Source: SLRI01 sp964576715 (GTDB lineage: Bacteria > Pseudomonadota > Alphaproteobacteria > Geminicoccales > Geminicoccaceae). Taken from it: a DNA stretch of 63,369 nt. Of this stretch, positions 26,146 through 33,795 are shown one piece after another. Location of the stretch: NCBI GenBank assembly GCA_964576715.1, contig CAZNWE010000013.1, positions 1-63,369 on the forward strand, written 5' to 3'. The position numbers and the translations under genes were made by a program. The notes beneath the pieces are model-generated. The model did no database searches. It had not been told where the DNA came from and saw nothing but the letters and a program-made list of their open reading frames with translations. How positions within the stretch are numbered: the first letter of the stretch is position 1; every line of letters begins with the position of its first letter.

Positions 26146-26261
26146 GCCGGCCGGGCCGGGATTCCCGGCTGCGGGTTGTCGGAGGCGCGGCGAGTGCCCA
26201 TGCTCTTAACTCGTCGGGATCGGCTGAGGCCGACCGGTTGACCGGAACAAGGGAGACACCA

Positions 26262-27371
26262 ATGACCATCAAGACCACCACCGGACTGCTCGCTGGTGCG
26301 GCGATCGGCGGGCTGCTCGCCAGTGCAGCACCGGCCGCCGCCGAGACCAGCCTGACCATCGTGTCCTGGGGCGGCGCCTACACCGAGAGCCAAGTACGGG
26401 CATACCACGAGCCGTTCATGGAGCAGAACCCCGAGATCACGATCCTCAACGATGACGGTTCGGCCAACGCGCTGGCTGGCCTGCGCGCCCAGTCCCAGGC
26501 CGGCAACGTCACCTGGGATCTCGTCGACATGCTGCCGTCGGACGCGCAGCTCGCCTGCGAGGAAGGGTTGATCCTGCCGATCGACCACGACGCCATGCTG
26601 GCCGCCGCCCCGGACGGCACCGCGGCATCCGAAGACTTTCTGCCGGGTTCCCTGGGCGATTGCTTCATTCCGCAGATCGTCTACTCGACGGTCATGACCT
26701 TCAACACCGAGATGTTCCCCGAGGACAACCAGCCGGCGTCGATTGACGACTTCTTCGACACCGAGAACTTCCCGGGCAGGCGGGCCATCCAGGACCGGCC
26801 GGCCGCCAACCTGGAGTGGGCGCTCTATGCCGACGGTGTCGCGATCGACGAGATCTACGACGTGCTGCGCACGCCGGAAGGCGTCGAGCGGGCGTTCGCC
26901 AAGCTCGACACCATCAAGGACAGCCTGATCTTCTGGACCGAGGGCAGCCAGGCGCCGCAGCTCCTCGCCGACAAGGAGGTGTCGTTCGCCACCGGCTACA
27001 ACGGCCGGATGTTCGCCGCCGCCGAGGTCGAGGGCCAGCCCTTCGAGATCATCTGGGACGGCCAGATCGTCGAGTGGGACGGCTGGGTGGTGCCGGCCGG
27101 CGGCAACAACGTCGATGCGGTGATGGACTACCTCTATTTCGCCACCGACAGCCAGCGGCTGGCCGATCAGGCGAAGTTCATCTCCTACGGCCCGGCGCGG
27201 GCGAGCTCGGCATCGCTGGTGTCGACCCATGCCGATCTCGGGATCGACATGAACCCGCACATGCCGACCCATCCCGACAACTACCAGACGCCGATCGTCC
27301 TCGATAACGAGTTCTGGACGGATTACGGCGACGAGCTGCGCGAGCGTTTCGCCAGCTGGATGCTGAACTAG
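26262..27371 (+). CDS. ABC transporter periplasmic solute-binding protein (PotD-like), first copy
   Basis: This is a 369-aa exported binding protein of the spermidine/putrescine-type family. A signal peptide (residues 1-27, ending APAAAE) precedes LTIVSWGGAYTESQVRAYHE. Later segments include FNTEMFPEDNQPASIDDFFD, FPGRRAIQDRPAANLEWALY and the C-terminal lobe FWTEGSQAPQLLADKEVSF, all PotD-like. It would deliver the ligand to the permease pair that follows. It is about 116 bases after the ATPase. A near-duplicate lies at 29707. Ligand identity is not determined. Confidence 0.92.
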   Translation: MTIKTTTGLLAGAAIGGLLASAAPAAAETSLTIVSWGGAYTESQVRAYHEPFMEQNPEITILNDDGSANALAGLRAQSQAGNVTWDLVDMLPSDAQLACEEGLILPIDHDAMLAAAPDGTAASEDFLPGSLGDCFIPQIVYSTVMTFNTEMFPEDNQPASIDDFFDTENFPGRRAIQDRPAANLEWALYADGVAIDEIYDVLRTPEGVERAFAKLDTIKDSLIFWTEGSQAPQLLADKEVSFATGYNGRMFAAAEVEGQPFEIIWDGQIVEWDGWVVPAGGNNVDAVMDYLYFATDSQRLADQAKFISYGPARASSASLVSTHADLGIDMNPHMPTHPDNYQTPIVLDNEFWTDYGDELRERFASWMLN

Positions 27372-27451
27372 CCGAGCCCAAGACCGCCGGATCCGGCAAG
27401 GGTCCGGCGGCCCCTTGGCTCGACGGGAACGGCCTTCGAAGGGAGAGGCGA

Positions 27452-28735
27452 ATGGCGCAGGCGACGATCAGCCGGCCCGATCAGGTGCCCGTCAGTGGGC
27501 CCATGATGACCGCCACGGGCGAGCCCTTGAAGGTCAGCCTCGCCCGGGCCGAACGCAGGAAGCGCCTGACCGCCTTCGCCCTCGTCGTGCCGCTGCTCGT
27601 GTTCATTCTCGTCACCTTCATCGTGCCGATCGCCGACATGGCATTGAACTCGGTGCGCAACCCGGAGGTCGTGACCTATCTGCCGCGCACCGCCGAGGCG
27701 CTCGAGACATGGGAGGACAAGACCCAGCTGCCGGACGAGGCCATATTCGAGGCACTCGTCGAGGATCTCCGGGAGGGCATGGGATCGCCGGCCATCGGTC
27801 GTGTCGGTGCGCGCCTCAATTACGAGATCAGCGGCATGCGCAGCACGATGCAGCGCGCCGGCCGGGCTGCCCGCAACATGGAGCCGCCTTATCGCGAGGC
27901 GATGATCGAGCGCGATGCGGTGTGGGGTGATGTCGCCACCTGGCGGGTGATCGAGCGGGAGAGCGGCCCGTTTACCTTGAGCTATTTCGTGGCAGCCTTG
28001 GACCGCACCTGGGACGAGAACGGCAACATCGTTCAGGTCGCCCCCGAGCAGCGCATCTACGTCGACCTCTTCATCCGCACTTTCGTCCTTTCAATCGTTA
28101 TCACGGCACTGACCCTCCTGCTCGGCTTTCCCATCGCCTACCTGATGGCGCATCAGCCGGCGCGGATCGCCAACCTCTTGATGATCCTCGTGCTCTTGCC
28201 GTTCTGGACCTCGCTTCTGGTCCGCACCTCGTCCTGGATCGTGATGCTGCAGCAGCAGGGGGTCTTGAACGACATCCTGGTCCTGCTCGGCATCATCGGC
28301 GACGATGGGCGCTTGACCATGGTCTACAACCAGACCGGCACCATCGTCGCGATGACGCACATCCTGCTGCCGTTCATGGTGCTGCCGCTCTACAGCGTGA
28401 TGAAGACCATCCCGCCGTCCTACGTGCGCGCCGCGCGCTCGCTCGGTGCCAACCAGTGGACCGCCTTCTGGCGGGTCTACGTGCCGCAGACCACGGCGGG
28501 CATCGGGGCCGGCGGTGTCCTCGTCTTCATCATCGCCATCGGCTACTACATCACCCCGGCCCTGGTCGGCGGCCAGTCGGGGCAGATGATCTCCAATTTC
28601 ATCGCCTTCCACATGCAGCGCTCGCTGAACTGGGGCCTCGCCGCGGCGCTCGGCACCATCCTGCTGTTTGCCGTCATCCTCCTCTATTACCTCTACAACA
28701 AGCTGATCGGCGTCGATCGGCTGAAGCTCGGCTGA
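27452..28735 (+). CDS. ABC transporter permease (PotB-like), first copy
   Basis: This 427-aa permease has six membrane helices. Between helix 1 (about 42-66) and helix 2 lies an unusually large periplasmic insert of about 140 residues (including AEALETWEDKTQLPDEAIFE). The transport core follows (FIRTFVLSIVITALTLLLGF). The coupling EAA-type loop is near RAARSLGANQWTAFWRVYVP. The insert is shared with the second-module permease at 30750 and marks this PotB subgroup. It has a GGGAGAGG site. Confidence 0.92.
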   Translation: MAQATISRPDQVPVSGPMMTATGEPLKVSLARAERRKRLTAFALVVPLLVFILVTFIVPIADMALNSVRNPEVVTYLPRTAEALETWEDKTQLPDEAIFEALVEDLREGMGSPAIGRVGARLNYEISGMRSTMQRAGRAARNMEPPYREAMIERDAVWGDVATWRVIERESGPFTLSYFVAALDRTWDENGNIVQVAPEQRIYVDLFIRTFVLSIVITALTLLLGFPIAYLMAHQPARIANLLMILVLLPFWTSLLVRTSSWIVMLQQQGVLNDILVLLGIIGDDGRLTMVYNQTGTIVAMTHILLPFMVLPLYSVMKTIPPSYVRAARSLGANQWTAFWRVYVPQTTAGIGAGGVLVFIIAIGYYITPALVGGQSGQMISNFIAFHMQRSLNWGLAAALGTILLFAVILLYYLYNKLIGVDRLKLG

Positions 28736-28751
28736 GGGGGGAACCGACGCC

Positions 28752-29603
28752 ATGGCCCTGCCAGTCTACGCCGGTCCGCTCGAGCGCACCTGGTACTATG
28801 CGTTCCGGGTCATTTGTGCGCTGATCTTCATCTTCCTGATCACGCCGATCCTGATCATCATCCCGCTGTCGTTCAACGCCGAGCCCTACTTCACCTTCAC
28901 CCGGGCGATGCTGACCTTCGATCCGGCGGGTTACAGCCTGCGCTGGTACGAGGACTTCTGGAACAGCGATTCCTGGCGAAGCTCGATCCAGAACAGCTTC
29001 ATCATCGCCATCGGGGCGACCATCGTCAGCACCACGCTCGGCACGCTTGCCGCCCTTGGCCTGTCGCGCTCGCACATGCCGTTTCGCGCCGCCATCATGG
29101 GGATCCTGATCTCGCCGATGATCGTGCCGTTGATCATCTCGGCGGCCGGCATGTTCTTCTTCTATTCGAAGATCAACCTCGCCCAGACCTATCTCGGGAT
29201 CATCCTGGCGCACGCGGCACTGGGCACGCCCTTCGTCGTGATCACGGTGACCGCCACGCTTTCGGGCTTCGATCACAGCCTGACCCGGGCGGCGGCCAGC
29301 CTGGGTGCCGATCCCACGACGACCTTCTTCAAGGTGACGATGCCGCTCATCCTGCCCGGCGTGATCTCGGGGGCACTCTTTGCCTTCATCACCTCCTTCG
29401 ACGAGGTCGTGGTCGTGCTCTTCCTCGCCAGCGTCGAGCAGCGGACGATCCCGCGCGAGATGTGGTCCGGCATCCGCGAGGCGATCAGCCCGACCATCCT
29501 CGCCGTCGCCACCATCCTGATCGCCATCTCGGTACTCCTCCTGCTCTCGCTCGAGTTGCTCAGGCGGCGCAACGAGCGGCTGCGCGGTATCGTCGACAGC
29601 TGA
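28752..29603 (+). CDS. ABC transporter permease (PotC-like), first copy
   Basis: This 283-aa permease forms the second half of the membrane channel. The six helices include FRVICALIFIFLITPILIII and ISPMIVPLIISAAGMFFFYS. The cytoplasmic loop RAAASLGADPTTTFFKVTMP contacts the ATPase. It begins 16 bases after the PotB-like gene, with a GGGGGGAA site. Its tail ends with RRRNERLRGIVDS. It is paralogous to 32016-32828. Confidence 0.93.
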   Translation: MALPVYAGPLERTWYYAFRVICALIFIFLITPILIIIPLSFNAEPYFTFTRAMLTFDPAGYSLRWYEDFWNSDSWRSSIQNSFIIAIGATIVSTTLGTLAALGLSRSHMPFRAAIMGILISPMIVPLIISAAGMFFFYSKINLAQTYLGIILAHAALGTPFVVITVTATLSGFDHSLTRAAASLGADPTTTFFKVTMPLILPGVISGALFAFITSFDEVVVVLFLASVEQRTIPREMWSGIREAISPTILAVATILIAISVLLLLSLELLRRRNERLRGIVDS

Positions 29604-29706
29604 ATGGCGCTTCCCATACGGTGCTCCCCATGCGGTGTAACGAGTGGTGGACGCCGGCACGGGTTGCGGCAATATGCATGAGACAACCAGGAACATTGGA
29701 GGACCC

Positions 29707-30747
29707 ATGTCGGTAGCCTTACTCCGCACCGCGGCACTGCTCGGCGTGGCGTTGATCGCCACCACGGCCGAGGCCCGCGATCTCACCATCGTCTCGTGGG
29801 GTGGTGCCTATCAGGACGCCCAGCGCGAGGTCTTTTTCGAGCCGTTCGTGGCGGAGACCGGCATCGCCATCACCGAGGACAGCTGGAATGGCGGCATCGG
29901 GGCACTGCGGGCCAAGGCCGAGGGGCCGCCTTCTTGGGACCTCGTCCAGGTCGAGACCGACGAACTGGTGCTCGGCTGCGAGGAGGGGATCATCGTCCAG
30001 CTCGACTGGGAGAAGCTGGGTGCGGAGAATTTCCTGCCGGCCGCGGTGCACGAATGCGGCGTTGGCAACATCGTCTGGGCCACCGTTCTCGCCTACGACG
30101 CCGACCAGTTTCCGGACAACCCGCCGCGCTCCTGGGCCGACTTCTTCGATACCGAAGCTTTTCCCGGCACGCGCGCGCTGCGCGCCGGACCCCGCCAGGC
30201 GCTCGAGTTCGCGCTGCTGGGCGACGGCGTGCCGGTCGACGAGGTCTACGACGTGCTGCGCACGCCCGAGGGCGTCGACCGAGCCTTCGCCAAGCTCGAC
30301 AGCATCAAGGACAGCCTGATCTTCTGGGAGGCGGGCGCCCAGCCGCCGCAGCTGCTCGCCTCGGGCGAGGTGGTGATGACCTCGGCCTATAACGGCCGGG
30401 TGACCGCCGCCAACCAGAGCGAGGGGCGCAATTTCCGGATCGGCTGGGATGCCGGCTTCGTCTACCAGCTCGACAGCTGGGTGATCCTCGAGAATTCCGA
30501 CAAGCAGGACGAGGCCTTCCAGTTCATCCAGTTCTGGGCCGATCCGGCGCGCCAGGCGCTGCTGCCACCCTTTATCCCCTACGGCCCGACACACGTCGCC
30601 GCGGCCGCGCAGGTCGCCCCCGAGGTGCTGCCCGACATCCCCTCGGCGCCCGAGAACCTGCCCCACGGCTTGTTCTTCGACGACGCCTTCTGGGTCGACA
30701 ATGTCGAGGCCTTGACCGAGCGCTTCAACGCCTGGGCCGCCCAGTAG
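29707..30747 (+). CDS. ABC transporter solute-binding protein (PotD-like), second copy
   Basis: This 346-aa exported protein has a signal peptide at residues 1-22 (ending AEA) followed by RDLTIVSWGGAYQDAQREVF, clearly paralogous to the first copy (VSWGGAY shared). Segments such as FFDTEAFPGTRALRAGPRQA and FWEAGAQPPQLLASGEVVMT show the same fold. ATG 29707 has an ideal GGAGGA site; an upstream in-frame ATG at 29644 is less likely. The permease GTG starts 3 bases after its stop. Divergent ligand-binding residues would allow a different substrate. Confidence 0.92.
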   Translation: MSVALLRTAALLGVALIATTAEARDLTIVSWGGAYQDAQREVFFEPFVAETGIAITEDSWNGGIGALRAKAEGPPSWDLVQVETDELVLGCEEGIIVQLDWEKLGAENFLPAAVHECGVGNIVWATVLAYDADQFPDNPPRSWADFFDTEAFPGTRALRAGPRQALEFALLGDGVPVDEVYDVLRTPEGVDRAFAKLDSIKDSLIFWEAGAQPPQLLASGEVVMTSAYNGRVTAANQSEGRNFRIGWDAGFVYQLDSWVILENSDKQDEAFQFIQFWADPARQALLPPFIPYGPTHVAAAAQVAPEVLPDIPSAPENLPHGLFFDDAFWVDNVEALTERFNAWAAQ

Positions 30748-30749
30748 CG

Positions 30750-32009
30750 GTGCCCGCCGCCGCGGCAGCGCCGGTCGGCGGCACCGAAGCCCTCGACCAT
30801 ACCGCACTGCGGCGCGCCATCCGCCGCATCGAACGGCGTCGTCAGCTCTGGGCACTCGGGCTGACGACGCCGCTTTTGGTCTTTCTCGTCCTGGTCTTCG
30901 TGCTGCCGATCCTCGGCATGCTAAGATTGTCGGTCGAGAACAGCGAGCTTCGGACGGTGATGCCGGCGACGGCGGCGGCACTGCGGGGTTGGCACGGCGA
31001 TGGTCTGCCGCCGCCGGACATTGTCGCGGGCTTCATCGCCGAGCTGCGGTCGGCTGCGGCCGAACGCAAGCTAGCGGCCGTCGCCCAGCGGCTGAACAAC
31101 GCGCATGCCGGCGACCGCAGCCTCGTGCAGGGCACCGCCCGCCGGCTGCCCGACGGCCCGGAAGACGACAGTCTGGCGACCCTCGCGGCGATCGACCCGG
31201 CCTGGGGCGAGCCGCGGATCTGGCGCTCCTTGAAGCGGGCAGCGGCGGCCTGGACGGATCTCTATCTGCTCCAGGCGGTCGACCTCCGACGCGACGCCGC
31301 CGACCGGATCGCGCCGGTGCCGACCGAGCGGGCCATCTACCGGAACGTCCTCGCCCGCACCTTCGAGATCAGCCTCGTGGTCACGCTCGCCTGCCTGATC
31401 ATCGGCTATCCCTTGGCCTACAAGCTGGCGACGCTGCCGCCTGGCATCGCCAACCCCTTGATGATCCTGGTCCTCTTGCCCTTCTGGACCTCGCTCTTGG
31501 TGCGCTCGGCCGCCTGGATCGTGGTCCTGCAGCGCGAAGGGCCGATCAACGAGAGCCTGCTCTGGCTCGGCCTCGTCGCCGAGCCCGTGCAGCTCGTCTT
31601 CAACCGGGCGGGCGTGCTGATCGCGATGACCCACGTCATGCTGCCGTTCATGGTCCTGCCGCTGGTCAGCGTCATGCGCACCATCCCGAAGGCGCACATG
31701 CAGGCGGCGATCGGGCTGGGTGCCGCACCGCTCACCGCGTTCCGCAAGGTGTTCCTGCCGCAGACGCGGCCCGGGATCGCTGCCGGCTGCCTGCTCGTCT
31801 TCATCATTTCGATCGGCTACTACATCACCCCGGCCCTGGTCGGCGGGGCGGCCGACCAGATGATCAGCTATTTCGTCGCCTTCTTCACCCTGCAGACCGT
31901 CAACTGGGGGATGGCCGCCGCCCTGGGCAGCATCCTCTTGGCCGCGACGCTCGTGCTCTACCTCGTCTACGCCCGGCTGGTCGGCCTCGACCGGCTGCGG
32001 CTCGGCTGA
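30750..32009 (+). CDS. ABC transporter permease (PotB-like), second copy
   Basis: This 419-aa permease is paralogous to 27452-28735 and carries the same long periplasmic insert after helix 1. The start is GTG, two bases after the SBP stop, so translation is coupled. Core helices include ISLVVTLACLIIGYPLAYKL and LLVFIISIGYYITPALVGG. The ATPase-contact loop is AAIGLGAAPLTAFRKVFLPQ. No second ATPase is present nearby, so it most likely shares the one at 25057. Confidence 0.92.
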   Translation: MPAAAAAPVGGTEALDHTALRRAIRRIERRRQLWALGLTTPLLVFLVLVFVLPILGMLRLSVENSELRTVMPATAAALRGWHGDGLPPPDIVAGFIAELRSAAAERKLAAVAQRLNNAHAGDRSLVQGTARRLPDGPEDDSLATLAAIDPAWGEPRIWRSLKRAAAAWTDLYLLQAVDLRRDAADRIAPVPTERAIYRNVLARTFEISLVVTLACLIIGYPLAYKLATLPPGIANPLMILVLLPFWTSLLVRSAAWIVVLQREGPINESLLWLGLVAEPVQLVFNRAGVLIAMTHVMLPFMVLPLVSVMRTIPKAHMQAAIGLGAAPLTAFRKVFLPQTRPGIAAGCLLVFIISIGYYITPALVGGAADQMISYFVAFFTLQTVNWGMAAALGSILLAATLVLYLVYARLVGLDRLRLG

Positions 32010-32015
32010 GCGGCG

Positions 32016-32828
32016 GTGCCGGCCCGGCGGCCCGGGTTGGCCGGGGCCCTGCTCTGGGCCTGGACGATCGGCGCCCTCGGCTTCCTCGTGGCGCCGCTCT
32101 TCGTCATCGTGCCGCTGTCGCTCAATGCCGGCTCCTTCCTCTCCTTTCCGATGCCCGGCTGGTCGTTCCGCTGGTACCAGGAGCTCTGGGACACGCCGGT
32201 CTGGTGGCAGTCCTTCCAGCGCAGCCTGATCGTCGGCAGCGGTGCGACGGCCATCGCCACGGTGCTCGGCACCACCGCCGCGGTGGGCCTGTCGCTCGCG
32301 ACCTTCCGCGGCAAGGAGCTGTTGACGGCACTCTTGATCTCGCCCTTGATCGTGCCGCTGATCATCGTCGCCGCCGGCACCTATTTCTATTTCGTGCCGC
32401 TGGGCCTGGCCAACAGCCTGCTCGGCCTCACCCTGGTGCACGCGGCGCTCGGCGCTCCCTTCGTCCTGATCACCGTGAGCGCCACGCTGGTCGGCTTCGA
32501 TCGGAACCTGAGCCGTGCCGCTGCCAGCCTCGGCGCCCCGCCGCCTCTGGTCTTTTGGCGGATCACCATGCCGCTCATCGCCCCCGGCATGATCGCCGGC
32601 GCCCTCTTCGCCTTCATCACCAGCTTCGACGAGCTGGTGGTCGCGATGTTCCTCACCGGCCCCGGCCAGCGCACCTTGCCGCGGCAGATGTTCGACGGCA
32701 TTCGCGAGAACCTGAGCCCGACCATCCTCGCCGTCGCCACCCTGCTGATAATCTTCTCCGTCCTCCTGCTGACGGCGATGGAGCTGCTGCGCCGCCGCAA
32801 TGTCCGCTTGCGCGGCATTCGCGACTAG
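32016..32828 (+). CDS. ABC transporter permease (PotC-like), second copy
   Basis: This 270-aa permease is paralogous to 28752-29603. Helices include AWTIGALGFLVAPLFVIVPL and ISPLIVPLIIVAAGTYFYF. The loop RAAASLGAPPPLVFWRITMP is the EAA-type coupling loop. The start is GTG 32016, six bases after the previous stop. It ends the ABC operon and converges on the sodium-channel gene, 23 bases away. Confidence 0.92.
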   Translation: MPARRPGLAGALLWAWTIGALGFLVAPLFVIVPLSLNAGSFLSFPMPGWSFRWYQELWDTPVWWQSFQRSLIVGSGATAIATVLGTTAAVGLSLATFRGKELLTALLISPLIVPLIIVAAGTYFYFVPLGLANSLLGLTLVHAALGAPFVLITVSATLVGFDRNLSRAAASLGAPPPLVFWRITMPLIAPGMIAGALFAFITSFDELVVAMFLTGPGQRTLPRQMFDGIRENLSPTILAVATLLIIFSVLLLTAMELLRRRNVRLRGIRD

Positions 32829-32851
32829 CCGGGCGAAGCGGTCGGCCGGGC

Positions 32852-33700
32852 TCAGGCGTCGTCCCGCCGCCCGGGCGCGCTCGCGGCCGGGGGTACGACG
32901 CGCTGGCGCAGCTCGGCGATCTCGCGGCGCAGCTGGCGGATCTCGGTCGTCAGCGCCGCCTGATCGGCGTGCGCCTGCTCGGCCTGCACGGCCGCCTCGT
33001 CGGCGTGGGTCGCGTGCATCGCGTTGACGATGATGGCGATGAACAGGTTGAGGACGGCAAAGGTGGTGAGCAGGATGAAGGGAACGAAGAAGGCCCAGGC
33101 CAGCGGATAGACCTCCATCACCGGGCGGACGATGCCCATCGACCAGCTCTCCAGCGTCATCACCTGAAAGAGGCTGTAGAGCGAGGCGCCGATCGAGCCG
33201 AACCACTCGGGAAAGCTTGCCCCGAACAGCTTGGTCGCCATCACGGCAAAGACGTAGAAGACGAGGCTCAAGAGCGCCAGCACCGAGCTCATGCCCGGGA
33301 TCGCCTCGAGCAGCGCCTGGACGACGACCCGCATCGACGGCAGCAGCGACATCAGCCGCAGCACCCTGAGGATGCGAAAGGCGCGCAAGACCGCGAAGCC
33401 TTCCGAGGCCGGGGCGAGCGAGATCAGGACGATCGTGAGGTCGAAGATGTTCCAGCCACGGCTGAAGAAGTGCCGGCCCATGGCGATGAGCTTGAGCGTG
33501 ATCTCGACCACGAAGATGGCGAGCGCCAGGTGGTCGAGGGTAACGAGCACCGGCGCAAACCGTTCCATCGCCCAGGGCACGGTCTCGAGGCCGAGGGTCA
33601 CCGCGTTGAACAGGATGACACCGATGATGAAGCGCTCGAAGGGGGCCGACGTGACAAAGCCCTGGAGCCGCTCGCGCCAGCCGGTCAGCGCCGCCGCCAT
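32852..33700 (-). CDS. Bacterial voltage-gated sodium channel (BacNaV family)
   Basis: This 282-aa single-domain channel subunit would assemble as a homotetramer. Visible parts are S1-S3, an S4 with four arginines at three-residue spacing (Arg106, 109, 112, 115 in AFRILRVLRLM) and the pore selectivity filter TLESWSM (residues 182-188). That filter matches the NaChBac/NavAb group. S6 is FILLTTFAVLNLFIAIIVNAM, followed by a coiled-coil tail (TTEIRQLRREIAELRQRV) that would join the tetramer. It lies after an ABC operon and just downstream of the OmpA-domain gene cluster. Such channels are linked to motility and pH homeostasis in other bacteria; the role here is not shown. Confidence 0.95.
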   Translation of the reverse strand: MAAALTGWRERLQGFVTSAPFERFIIGVILFNAVTLGLETVPWAMERFAPVLVTLDHLALAIFVVEITLKLIAMGRHFFSRGWNIFDLTIVLISLAPASEGFAVLRAFRILRVLRLMSLLPSMRVVVQALLEAIPGMSSVLALLSLVFYVFAVMATKLFGASFPEWFGSIGASLYSLFQVMTLESWSMGIVRPVMEVYPLAWAFFVPFILLTTFAVLNLFIAIIVNAMHATHADEAAVQAEQAHADQAALTTEIRQLRREIAELRQRVVPPAASAPGRRDDA

Positions 33701-33795
33701 CGGCTAGCAGCACGCCGTGCGATGGTGGCCCGGCCGCGGCGCCCTGGTCTGGCGATGCCGCCCTGTTCGGCCATGCCTGGTCGTCGCGCGCCGCC

